Origin: CAWUKT01 sp041565275
GTDB taxonomy: Bacteria; Bacteroidota; Bacteroidia; J057; JADKCL01
Direction of reading: 5' to 3'
Length of the DNA stretch: 47,253 bases
NCBI GenBank assembly: GCA_041565275.1
Contig: JBFGVE010000007.1
Location: 1-47,253, forward strand
Under the pieces are notes generated by a model that was given only the letters and a program-made list of their open reading frames with translations, had not been told where the DNA came from and did not search any database. Position numbers and translations under genes: made by a program. Position 1 is the stretch's first letter; each line of letters opens with the position of its first letter. Below, in pieces: positions 1 to 8,579 of the stretch.

Positions 1-582
1 CCTCTTGGCGTGTTTTGAAGAGGGTGCCATCGAGCTACTCTGCCTTGAGGGACTTGAAGAAGCTCTCTGCTACGGCGTTGTCCTAACAATTGCCCTTGCG
101 GCTCATACTCTGGACGACCATCTATCCCCTCCCGAGCAGTTCCCTGAACTCGTTGCAGGCGTATTGTACACCACGATCAGAGTGAAAAATCAGTCCTTTG
201 CAGAGGCTGCGGTTGCTGAGGGCCATCTTGTAGGCTGCCACGACGGTGACCCCCGCGTGCATGGGTTGACGAACCTGCGCGTCAATTTGATGCGTAAATG
301 GGCCTTTCTCATCAATCGGGCTACCCTCGGCCCAGGCATAGTAGCCACTCTTGCCGATTTTGAGGGCCTCGCAAGTTCTGCCTCTTCCGGTGTCATCGCC
401 TTGTTCCCGTGGCCGGGGAACCGCTTGGACTCCTCTTTCTGCATGGTGCCACGCCAGCGATAGAGCAATTCCGGACGTATCCCAAGCTCACTGGCCAGGA
501 CTGTTATGCTTTCGGTTCCGTAACTCTGGCGAACCGCTCGAATCTTGAACTCCTCGTCGTAAACTTTTCTCTTAATTGACAT
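1..582 (-). pseudogene. IS3-family transposase remnant (orfA joined to broken orfB)
   Basis: The orfA-like part starts at 582 (MSIKRKVYDEEFKIRAV) and has the helix-turn-helix and YRWR region typical of IS3 OrfA. After MTPEEAELAR the sequence jumps straight to an OrfB segment in another frame (KIGKSGYYAW, from about 361), so the end of orfA and the start of orfB are deleted. Further left the DDE core is readable: FHSDRGVQY (second catalytic Asp) and DNAVAESFF (catalytic Glu). This part is broken by three in-frame TAG codons at places where intact relatives usually have Trp or another residue. RVARLMRK lies in yet another frame. This is a clear pseudogene running off the left edge. Confidence 0.85.
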
Positions 583-624
583 AGGATAAGGATAATAGAT
601 CTTTGACTAAACCTACTGTCCACA
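1..624 (-). mobile_element. Decayed IS3-family insertion sequence, truncated by the window edge
   Basis: The minus strand carries remnants of an IS3-type element: an orfA-like start followed by pieces of an orfB DDE transposase in shifting frames. The probable outer end is at about 624, where the minus strand reads TGTGGACAGTAGG, resembling the TG-starting terminal inverted repeats of IS3 elements; this boundary is inferred, as the partner end is outside the window. The element is inactive because of stops, frameshifts and an internal deletion. Its other end, and any target duplication, cannot be seen. Confidence 0.75.
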
Positions 625-744
625 CAAATGTAGCAGCTCCAGTCGGGTGGCTTTTTCCAATTATAGACATGCGAATTGGAGATCTGCTTGTTTAAACACA
701 AAGGAATCCGTATCATCTAAAGCACAATGAATGACAATTAACCC

Positions 745-2109
745 ATGAATACATCATTGGAATCTTTGATCTTAGAAGTTCAAAAACTGGAAGTTGGTTT
801 CACAATGAATGAGTTAGGCGAACTACTCAACCGCACAAACTTTCAATCAATGGATATCGGTCACTTCATTCCTCCACCCTCCGAAGGCTATTCAAGAAAT
901 ATACTTCTAATGAGGCCCCTCGAAATCGTTGTATTACGTTGGCCCGCTCACACCCAGAGTGCAGTGCATTGTCATGAAGGGTTTTGGGGTTATGTTGCAG
1001 TCGTGGAAGGCGCTCTAGACAACTTCACGTACACGTTCAAAGATGGTATCATCAAGGATTCGAAAAGCGCCCGAGGGCTTAAAGGTGCTTTGGTCCCTGA
1101 GGAAGATGGCGTTATCCATAAGTTGTGTAACCGTACAGAAGAAGAAGCCATTTCCATTCACTTTTATTACCCCCCGCTCGAGAATTTAGCGAATATGCAG
1201 GTCTTTGACTTGGATCAAGGCAGGATCGGAATTCTCAATGAAAAGGCGCAAACTTCATCTTGGAACGAACCTGCATCACATTTTAAAGAGATCCGCGAAG
1301 GTGCTTTCTTTTACAAGTGCAGAAAAGCAAGCCACTATATCCATCTTGTTATACCCAAACCGAGCACAGCGATCGTCAATGAAATGACGCGCAAATATTT
1401 CAAGGAGCAAGCCCGGATGTATGATGATTTTGACCGCCGAGATCGAAAAAGATTACTCTACACCGAGAAGGTGAATCAGATCGTGGCAGAAACCATTAAC
1501 AGAAATAACAGTAAGAAGCTATTGATGATAGCCTGTGGTACCGGGAGGAGGAGTGTGGAGATCAGGGATCAGGTACAGCACCCGATCGAAATCTTTGGAA
1601 TAGATGCGTCTGAGAGCATGCTGATGGAAGCCGAAACAAGAAACATAGAAACGATTCATGGAACTTGGCCGAATGTGAAGACGACAGAAAAATTCGACCT
1701 TATCACTTGTCTCTACGCTTTTGGACACATATCTTCAAAAGAGGAGCGTATCAGGAGCTTGTCAGCGATGTTCGATGCACTCAACCCCAGTGGAAGCATC
1801 ATGATAGACGTTTTTAATGTAAATGACGAAAATGAATGGGGACCTGAGGTAGTCAGATTATTTGAAGACCTCGGATTACACAGCTATGGTTACGAAAAAG
1901 GGGATGTATTCTACTCCCGATCGGGTGGGATGGAAATTGCTTTTCTGCACTTTTCCGATGAACATGAGTTATGCGAGGAAATAGAACAGGTAGGATTCCA
2001 TATCAGCTCAGTTCAGCACATTGGATACGTTGTTAGTACCGGCCAAATACTCGATCATAAACATGGTAATTTGCTGATCACAGCTGAAAAAAGGAGTAGC
2101 GTGCCATGA
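745..2109 (+). CDS. Cysteine-dioxygenase-like cupin fused to a SAM-dependent methyltransferase
   Basis: The 454-residue protein has two domains. Residues about 1-160 match the type I cysteine dioxygenase fold. H75 and H77 (VHCHEG) and H125 (VIHKLCN) align with the iron-binding triad H86/H88/H140 of mammalian CDO. Y49 and R51 align with Y58/R60, the arginine that binds the cysteine carboxylate. H139 and Y141 (IHFYYPP) align with H155/Y157. The residue matching Cys93 is Gly82, as in bacterial CDOs. Residues about 215-454 are a class I methyltransferase with motif I (MIACGTG, 261-267) and motif II (FGIDAS, 284-289). A thiol dioxygenase reaction followed by methylation is inferred; the substrate is unknown. 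The gene stands alone between an IS remnant and proS, and no clear promoter was found. Confidence 0.85.
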   Translation: MNTSLESLILEVQKLEVGFTMNELGELLNRTNFQSMDIGHFIPPPSEGYSRNILLMRPLEIVVLRWPAHTQSAVHCHEGFWGYVAVVEGALDNFTYTFKDGIIKDSKSARGLKGALVPEEDGVIHKLCNRTEEEAISIHFYYPPLENLANMQVFDLDQGRIGILNEKAQTSSWNEPASHFKEIREGAFFYKCRKASHYIHLVIPKPSTAIVNEMTRKYFKEQARMYDDFDRRDRKRLLYTEKVNQIVAETINRNNSKKLLMIACGTGRRSVEIRDQVQHPIEIFGIDASESMLMEAETRNIETIHGTWPNVKTTEKFDLITCLYAFGHISSKEERIRSLSAMFDALNPSGSIMIDVFNVNDENEWGPEVVRLFEDLGLHSYGYEKGDVFYSRSGGMEIAFLHFSDEHELCEEIEQVGFHISSVQHIGYVVSTGQILDHKHGNLLITAEKRSSVP

Positions 2110-2168
2110 TCGAACCTGATCAGACAAATGTTCATCTGCAACCATGCAAAGTCCTTCTCAGGATTTGA
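2106..2168 (+). other. Possible truncated ORF coupled to the fusion gene (20 codons)
   Basis: An ATG overlaps the TGA stop of the preceding gene (ATGA) and opens a 20-codon frame, MIEPDQTNVHLQPCKVLLRI. ATGA overlaps usually mark translationally coupled genes, so this may be the surviving start of a deleted downstream partner. It may equally be chance. No other gene occupies 2110-2360. Confidence 0.2.
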
Positions 2169-2360
2169 AACAAGGAGATTAGCTAAACTCACAGCAATGG
2201 CCTGTTTTTGGGGAGAATTATTCATGGATTATTTTTCCGTATGCGGTCTTCGTCTTAGAAACCCTTTCTTCCGACCTGAATTATAAATAAATTTGGTGCT
2301 GCTTGTTCTTGTAAAGAGGAAAAATTATCCGTCCTGCATCTGATCCAAAAGCACTCAACA

Positions 2361-3833
2361 ATGTCTATGAAACTCCCCACAAGAGCTGAGAATTACAGCA
2401 GTTGGTACAACGAATTGGTAAAACGGGCAGAATTGGCCCAGCACAGCGCTACTAAGGGTTCTATGGTCATCAAGCCCTATGGTTTTTCCATTTGGGAGTC
2501 CATGCAATCTGATCTGGACCGTCGCTTCAAAGAAACCGGTCATGTCAATGCTTATTTTCCCTTATTGATCCCGAAATCGTTCTTATCCAAGGAAGCAGAC
2601 CACGTAGAAGGATTTGCCATGGAATGTGCCGTGGTAACGCATCACCGTCTCATGCCAGACCCGGAAGGTGGCGTCATGGTTGATCCAGAGGCCAAATTGG
2701 AAGAAGAGTATATCATACGGCCAACCTCGGAAACGATCATCTGGAATACTTACCGCGATTGGATCCAGTCTTACAGGGACCTTCCTCTTCTGATCAATCA
2801 GTGGTGCAATGTAATGCGCTGGGAATTGCGAACACGATTGTTCCTGCGAACTTCAGAATTTCTGTGGCAGGAAGGGCACACCGCCCATGCCACCAAGGCC
2901 GAAGCGGAGGAGGAAACGTTAAAGATCCTCGACATCTATGCAGATTTTGCGGAGAATTTTCTGGGAATTCCCGTAATAAAGGGACTTAAACCGGAGCATG
3001 AAAAGTTTCCCGGTGCTGTGGATACTTACTGTATTGAAGCGTTGATGCAAGATGGCAAGGCATTACAGGCTGGTACCAGTCACTTCCTCGGCCAAAATTT
3101 TGCAAAGGCATTTGATGTGACCTTCCTTGGCAAAGATAACAGGTCCGAATTCGTATGGGCTACTTCCTGGGGGGTGTCCACCCGCTTGGTGGGCGCACTC
3201 ATCATGGCCCATTCGGACGATTCAGGATTGATCCTACCCCCCTCCGTCGCTCCAATTCAGGTGGTGATCATTCCACTGGGAAATAAACCCGAAGAAAAAG
3301 AAAGGGTGATGAATGCGGCTGCAAAACTGAGGTTAAATCTCAAAGAAAAAGGTATCCGGGTCAAACTGGACGACGATGACAACAGGCGGCCGGGATGGAA
3401 GTTTGCACAGTATGAGTTGCAAGGTGTTCCGCTCAGGGTTGTGATAGGCCCCCGTGATCTGGACAGGGATCTGTTGGAGATTACACGTAGGGATACCAAA
3501 GAGAAATCAAGTATGCCACTTAATGGCGCCCCCGAAAATATTAAAAGCTTGTTGGAGAAGGTCCAGGAGAGCATCTACAGGAAGGCAAAAGACTTTCGCA
3601 CTCAAAATAGCCATTCAGCTGATACCTACGAGGAATTTAAGCAAATCATCCATGAAAAAGGTGGTTTTGTCTATTCGCATTGGGATGGTACCACTGAGAC
3701 AGCCGAAAAGATCAAAGAGGAAACGAAAGCTACCATCAGGTGCATCCCTCTGGATGACAATGCAGAGGAGGGCAGATGTATTTACTCTGGAAAACCATCC
3801 CCTCGGCGGGTTGTCTTTGCCAAGGCATACTGA
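2361..3833 (+). CDS. proS: Prolyl-tRNA synthetase, archaeal/eukaryote-like type
   Basis: This enzyme charges tRNA-Pro with proline in the cytoplasm. The 490-residue length and lack of the large editing insertion fit the short archaeal/eukaryote-like ProRS found in most Bacteroidota. Class II motifs are visible: the opening YSSWYNELVKRAELAQHS with GSMVIKPYGF, motif 2 around MRWELRTRLFLRTSEFLWQEGHT, motif 3 around WGVSTRLVGALIMAHSDDSG, then an anticodon-binding domain from about residue 290. The C-terminal domain ends in Tyr (AKAY), as is usual. The start is ATG 2361; ATG 2367 (third codon) is an alternative. A weak TAnnTTTG-like box (2288-2295) lies upstream without a convincing -33 partner. 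Confidence 0.97.
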   Translation: MSMKLPTRAENYSSWYNELVKRAELAQHSATKGSMVIKPYGFSIWESMQSDLDRRFKETGHVNAYFPLLIPKSFLSKEADHVEGFAMECAVVTHHRLMPDPEGGVMVDPEAKLEEEYIIRPTSETIIWNTYRDWIQSYRDLPLLINQWCNVMRWELRTRLFLRTSEFLWQEGHTAHATKAEAEEETLKILDIYADFAENFLGIPVIKGLKPEHEKFPGAVDTYCIEALMQDGKALQAGTSHFLGQNFAKAFDVTFLGKDNRSEFVWATSWGVSTRLVGALIMAHSDDSGLILPPSVAPIQVVIIPLGNKPEEKERVMNAAAKLRLNLKEKGIRVKLDDDDNRRPGWKFAQYELQGVPLRVVIGPRDLDRDLLEITRRDTKEKSSMPLNGAPENIKSLLEKVQESIYRKAKDFRTQNSHSADTYEEFKQIIHEKGGFVYSHWDGTTETAEKIKEETKATIRCIPLDDNAEEGRCIYSGKPSPRRVVFAKAY

Positions 3834-4052
3834 GCATTAATGATCGTCAAATGGCTCGCTGGCCGAAATGATCGTATTCGAGGTAGGCAAGTAAAACGGT
3901 GAGACTTACAGGACACCACTTGAATCCTACCACTTAGTCGCAGTCATTTTCTTTAGGCGGTAAATTTTAGCAACTTCGAAAGAATATCATAATACAATTG
4001 AGAGCGAAATGGAATCTGATTTAATTGCCCTATTAACATCATACGGAGTCAA

Positions 4053-7000
4053 ATGAAAACACAGTTTGGAATTGTTACTTTGCTTCTGTTGTCTTATTTC
4101 TTTTTTTTGCCTTCGGAGGTTGAAGCCACTCACATCATGGGCTACGATGTTAGCTACCAATGTGTTAACAACTGCACCATCCGTGTCGAGCAACGTGCCT
4201 ACCGTGACTGCAGTGGTTCGGCTATAGTCAGCCCTAATTCTTTTCAGTTTATTTCTCAGACCCCAGGTTGTGGCACTCCTACACCTATTTTGGGCACTTG
4301 GTCAGTAGAACAAGTGCAGGAAGTGACCCCGATCTGTAGCTCAATTCAAACTCAATGTACCCAAACTGGTGCGGCGATCAACGGTGTAGAGGAATATTAT
4401 TGGTTCAGGGACTACAATATTTGTGGGTTGGGTAACTGCATTTTTTCTCTGGAATGGACAGTCTGCTGTCGAAATTCGGCCATTACCAACACCACCACTG
4501 ATGACATTTGGGTGGGCGCAACTACATTGAACACAGGACTTACAACGTGTAATAATTCTCCTTTTTTCACCAATCCTCCTGTTCCCTATATCTGCCAGGG
4601 CCAAACATTCACCTTTAGCCAGGGTGCAACAGATCCTGAAGGTGATTCGTTGGCATATTCTCTGGGAACCTGCTTTGGCACTGATGGTAACAGTCCAGTT
4701 GCCTATAATTCAGGTTACTCCGCGCAGCAGCCACTAGGACCTACCTGGAACGTGTCTATCAACCCTGTCACTGGTGATATCACTGCGACTCCCAATCCAT
4801 CGGGTGGAAATATCGAAGTGGCCGTACTATGTGTATATGTGGAAGAATGGCGGAATGGCCAGTTGATCAATACAATTGCCCGTGATATCCAGATGACAGT
4901 CATTCCATGCCCTGGAAATTCAATCCCATTTTCCAATGGAATTACAAACCTAAACGGTGGAATTCAGACAGGTACCTGGGACATTGTGGTATGTGCAGGT
5001 ACTCCAGTCTCATTTGATGTCCCTACCCAAGATCCAGATGCGGGCCAAAACCATACTTTATTCTGGAACGGTAACCTTTCCGGCAGCGGTGCAACATTTG
5101 GATCAGGCACTCAGATTGACACAGTTAATGGGAATCAGCCCACTGGTACCTTTAACTGGACTCCTCAGGCTTCAGGAGTCTATGTAGAAACCTTTACTAT
5201 TCGGGATGATGCCTGCCCGATTACAGGTCAAAACCAATACTCTGTAATAATTGATGTACAGGATGGGTTGCCTGATGCATCTTTCACGGCCACGCCATCG
5301 GGTTGTACAAATGTAATTTTGAATGCCAACCCAGGTACGGCTGGAACTGGACCCTACACATATCAGTGGTACGGTGATGGCAATCTGAATTTAAATCCAA
5401 ACAATACGAGCCAAACGTTTCCACATACCTATCCTTCCCCGGGTACTTATGTTGTCAACCTGATCGTTACCAATAACTTCGGTTGTCAAAGTTTTTTTTC
5501 CGACACTGTGGTCATTCCTTCTGGCCCTACTGCTGATGCTGGTCCCGACATCTCGATCTGTTCAGGTTATTCCACTCCTGTAGGTTCCAGCAGCATCTCA
5601 GGCCAGTCATACTTTTGGTTTCCGGCTACTGGTTTAAGTAACCCCAACATTTCAAATCCCGTATTCAGCTATGTCAACAACACAGGGTCACCGGTGACCC
5701 TGAGTTTCACCGCATCGGCGACCTCAGGTTTCTGTACAGCTTATGATTACGTAGAAGTCACCGTCTTCCCAACCCCTACCGTAAATGTTACCAGCACGAA
5801 CCAGGTCTGTGAAGGTGGACAAACAACCCTTACTGCCTCGGGTGGTACTTCATACCTTTGGAGCACAGGCGAAACCACACAGTCAATCACGGTAAACCCT
5901 TCCACAACTACCACCTATACTGTCACCGCCATTGACAATGGATGTGCCAGCCAGCCATTGTCTTATACAGTTACTCCAATTCCTGGTCCTTCTGCGTTTA
6001 TTACGGGAGTTGACTCGGTGTGTCCTGGTAGTGATGCTACTCTTTCGGTTACGGGTGGCAGTTCCTGGCAGTGGAGTACTGGTTCTACCAGCCAGACCAT
6101 TACATTGAATGATCTGAACATTGACTCCACTGTAACCGTAGTTCCTTTTGATCAAGGTTGTCCGGGTGCTCCGGTAAGTTACACTGTTTATCAGCATGAA
6201 AAACCGGCTGGAGACTTCCTCTTCAACACTGCTTGTATCAATGATCCTACTTCCTTTACCGATCAATCTTCGATTGGTGATGGCAGTGTGATTGCGTGGC
6301 GATGGGACTTTGACGATCCCAATACCGGAACAGATAACATCTCTAACATGCAGAACCCCGTACATACTTTTTCTGAAGCAGGTACCTACAATGTACAATT
6401 GGTTATCACTTCCTCGAATGGCTGCCGGGACACTGCTGTGCGTGCAGTAACTGTCAATCCTCTCCCTTTTGTGGACTTTGATTTCGACAATGTTTGTGAC
6501 GGTGTTGAAGCCAGCTTTACCGATCTGTCCTCTTCTGCGGCTGGCATCTCTTCCTGGTCCTGGAACTTCGCCGGACAGGGTACTTCCACAGTGCAGAATC
6601 CGGCTTTCCAGTTCAATGGAACCGGTGCGTTCAACGTTATTCTGACAGTTACGGATGTCAACGGTTGTCTGAACACCCGTGAGAAGACCATCCTTATCCA
6701 TCCGGATCCAACGCCTGAATTCAGTTGGGAACCAGGTTGCTTTAATTCGATCGCAAACTTTACTTCTGCTTCCTTCCTGAACGACCCCCTTGGAACCACT
6801 CTAGATCTCCATACCTGGGATTTTGGTGACCCAAACTCAGGGGCAGACAACACATCAAACGATGTAACCCCCAGCCATACCTACAGTTCACCAGGTACTT
6901 ACAATGTAACCCTGACAGTGACTTCTTCACAAGGATGTGAGACCAGCCTGACCCGTTCGATATCCCTGTCTCCTGTTCCTCCGCTGCAAGTACAAAACGA

Positions 7001-7760
7001 TACTGTCTGTAGCGGATTTGGTGGTACGTTGCTCGTGACAGGCGGTATTCAGCCCAACACAACCGTTACATGGTTCCTTACTCCCAACAGTACAAATCCC
7101 ATTCACACCGGGAATTTCTACGCTACCCCACCTGCCGTTCAAACCACTACTTACTATGTAGCTATGGAAGACGCCACTGGGTGCCTGTCACCATTGCAGC
7201 CTGTTCGCCTAGTCGTGAATGCCGCGCCTTCCGTGCAGTGGGCCTTCTCAGATACTGAAGTTGAAATTCCCAATGCAATCGTAGAGTTTAACATTCTCCA
7301 ACAACTTCATGGGCCAATCGTATCCTGGTTCTGGGAATTTGGGGATGGGGCCACTTCTGATCAGGTTGAGCCTGTCCACCAGTACACTGAAGAAGGAGAA
7401 TTTGATGTTTCACTGACGGTAGTGGATGATTTCGGTTGTACCAGTTCTTATTCCCTGCCAAGTGCTATTCGCGTAACGAAGCATGTTGCTGTTTATGTAC
7501 CAAATGCCTTTACACCAAACGGTGATGGATTGAACGATGAATTCTTTGTGGTATCTCGCCTGGTCACCGATCTAACGATAGATATCTACGATCGCTGGGG
7601 CAACTTAATGTTCCGCAGTGACAACCCGAACTTTCGTTGGAGTGGTGTTGATCTTGATGGTCAGCCTCTGCCTGAAGGTGTTTATACTTGGATGATCAAT
7701 GCAGTTGAGTTCACTGGGGAACGCATTAAAAAGGCTGGTTCAATCACCCTATATCGATGA
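4053..7760 (+). CDS. Large secreted PKD-repeat protein with T9SS type B C-terminal sorting domain
   Basis: The 1235-residue protein is predicted to be exported by Sec and then by the type IX secretion system to the cell surface or medium. It has a signal peptide (MKTQFGIVTLLLLSYFFFLP, cleavage near ATHIMG), a Cys-rich N-terminal region with Ig-like modules, two Ig-like repeats (VCEGGQTTL near residue 585, VCPGSDATL near 656), and at least five PKD-type modules recognised by their H-T/Q-Y...GTYNV...GC ends near residues 460, 770, 855, 943 and 1110. The C-terminus, from about residue 1148 (YVPNAFTPNGDGLNDEF) to SITLYR, is the gliding-motility-associated C-terminal domain (CHU_C, T9SS type B). 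It is probably an adhesin or surface-layer protein. The ligand is unknown. Confidence 0.93.
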   Translation: MKTQFGIVTLLLLSYFFFLPSEVEATHIMGYDVSYQCVNNCTIRVEQRAYRDCSGSAIVSPNSFQFISQTPGCGTPTPILGTWSVEQVQEVTPICSSIQTQCTQTGAAINGVEEYYWFRDYNICGLGNCIFSLEWTVCCRNSAITNTTTDDIWVGATTLNTGLTTCNNSPFFTNPPVPYICQGQTFTFSQGATDPEGDSLAYSLGTCFGTDGNSPVAYNSGYSAQQPLGPTWNVSINPVTGDITATPNPSGGNIEVAVLCVYVEEWRNGQLINTIARDIQMTVIPCPGNSIPFSNGITNLNGGIQTGTWDIVVCAGTPVSFDVPTQDPDAGQNHTLFWNGNLSGSGATFGSGTQIDTVNGNQPTGTFNWTPQASGVYVETFTIRDDACPITGQNQYSVIIDVQDGLPDASFTATPSGCTNVILNANPGTAGTGPYTYQWYGDGNLNLNPNNTSQTFPHTYPSPGTYVVNLIVTNNFGCQSFFSDTVVIPSGPTADAGPDISICSGYSTPVGSSSISGQSYFWFPATGLSNPNISNPVFSYVNNTGSPVTLSFTASATSGFCTAYDYVEVTVFPTPTVNVTSTNQVCEGGQTTLTASGGTSYLWSTGETTQSITVNPSTTTTYTVTAIDNGCASQPLSYTVTPIPGPSAFITGVDSVCPGSDATLSVTGGSSWQWSTGSTSQTITLNDLNIDSTVTVVPFDQGCPGAPVSYTVYQHEKPAGDFLFNTACINDPTSFTDQSSIGDGSVIAWRWDFDDPNTGTDNISNMQNPVHTFSEAGTYNVQLVITSSNGCRDTAVRAVTVNPLPFVDFDFDNVCDGVEASFTDLSSSAAGISSWSWNFAGQGTSTVQNPAFQFNGTGAFNVILTVTDVNGCLNTREKTILIHPDPTPEFSWEPGCFNSIANFTSASFLNDPLGTTLDLHTWDFGDPNSGADNTSNDVTPSHTYSSPGTYNVTLTVTSSQGCETSLTRSISLSPVPPLQVQNDTVCSGFGGTLLVTGGIQPNTTVTWFLTPNSTNPIHTGNFYATPPAVQTTTYYVAMEDATGCLSPLQPVRLVVNAAPSVQWAFSDTEVEIPNAIVEFNILQQLHGPIVSWFWEFGDGATSDQVEPVHQYTEEGEFDVSLTVVDDFGCTSSYSLPSAIRVTKHVAVYVPNAFTPNGDGLNDEFFVVSRLVTDLTIDIYDRWGNLMFRSDNPNFRWSGVDLDGQPLPEGVYTWMINAVEFTGERIKKAGSITLYR

Positions 7761-7816
7761 ATATGTCAAGGGAAGTACCAAAACGTATTCTCCCACAAAA
7801 TAGTAGTAGGCCCTCC

Positions 7817-7841
7817 AAAAAGGAACACTGCTAGTTGTTCC
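7817..7841 (-). terminator. Intrinsic terminator of the 7831-8514 gene
   Basis: On the minus strand the hairpin GGAACA-ACTAGCAG-TGTTCC is followed by TTTTT. The stop codon TAG of the upstream gene lies in the loop. The stem is only 5-6 bp, so termination efficiency may be modest. Confidence 0.5.
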
Positions 7842-8514
7842 AGTAATCAAGGTCACGGGTACGCTTATCCTTGGTTCGGGTTTGGATATACTTGAGCAAT
7901 TGATAGATTGCCATTGGATCAAAGAGGGTAGCAGTAGGGGCCACATTCTTGTGCAGCTGTTCGTTGTAGTACATTTGTCGGGCCACCATTACCCTTTCCC
8001 CTTCATCAACAGACATATTCTGAACCAAGAAGTCCAAAACATTGGGGTCAAGGTTGTTACGGGCATTGACATTTTCGATATTTTCGGGAAGATCAGTTTC
8101 AAGAATAGCCGTCTTAAGTTCCATTTGGGTGTTGTATGGGAAAATCTGAACCAAGGGCAAGGTGATCGAATCCTCCTCTAGATAATTGATCACATAAATG
8201 AAGTTGGAGGTCACATTGCCTTGATATTTTTTCAGGTAGTCTGCAACCACAAATTCTGTTGGCTTAAATCCTATAGATGAGAAATAAATAGTATCGGTAA
8301 GGTAAACAGGGAGGCTGTAAAAACCCTCCATTTTCGCATACCCTCCTCTACGGGAATCTTTAATGCTGATCTTTGCAAAGGGAACCGGGTTTTGCCCGTT
8401 TTTACTGACGATCAGGCCAGATAATTGGAATACCTTTCTTGGTAATTGGCCGAATGACTGTTGGGTAAACAGGAAGATGCCGCATAAAAGGGTAGTAATC
8501 TTGAACAACTTCAT
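7831..8514 (-). CDS. Secreted protein with an N-terminal carboxypeptidase-regulatory-like (CarboxypepD_reg) domain
   Basis: The 227-residue protein begins with a signal peptide (MKLFKITTLLCGIFLFTQQSFG, cleavage before QLPRK). Residues about 28-90 (LSGLIVSKNGQNPVPFAKISI ... IYFSSIGFKPTEF) resemble the beta-sandwich carboxypeptidase regulatory-like domain common at the start of Bacteroidota envelope proteins. The remainder has no recognised domain, and there is no TonB plug or barrel. It probably acts in the periplasm or at the outer membrane. The gene is monocistronic and convergent with the T9SS cargo gene. Function unknown. Confidence 0.8.
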   Translation of the reverse strand: MKLFKITTLLCGIFLFTQQSFGQLPRKVFQLSGLIVSKNGQNPVPFAKISIKDSRRGGYAKMEGFYSLPVYLTDTIYFSSIGFKPTEFVVADYLKKYQGNVTSNFIYVINYLEEDSITLPLVQIFPYNTQMELKTAILETDLPENIENVNARNNLDPNVLDFLVQNMSVDEGERVMVARQMYYNEQLHKNVAPTATLFDPMAIYQLLKYIQTRTKDKRTRDLDYWNN

Positions 8515-8579
8515 TGGCGAAATTTAATGAAACCTCATCTCTTCAACGTACTGTTTTCGATTTTCTTTAATATTAAACT

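Noticed and set aside
2288..2295. TAAATTTG box upstream of proS
   Set aside because: It fits TAnnTTTG, but no TTG lies at the right distance upstream, so it is too weak to call a promoter.
4100..4108. Run of eight T's in the signal-peptide codons of the T9SS cargo gene, and another near 5493
   Set aside because: Such runs can drive phase variation, but both are short, fit ordinary Phe codons, and nothing else suggests switching.
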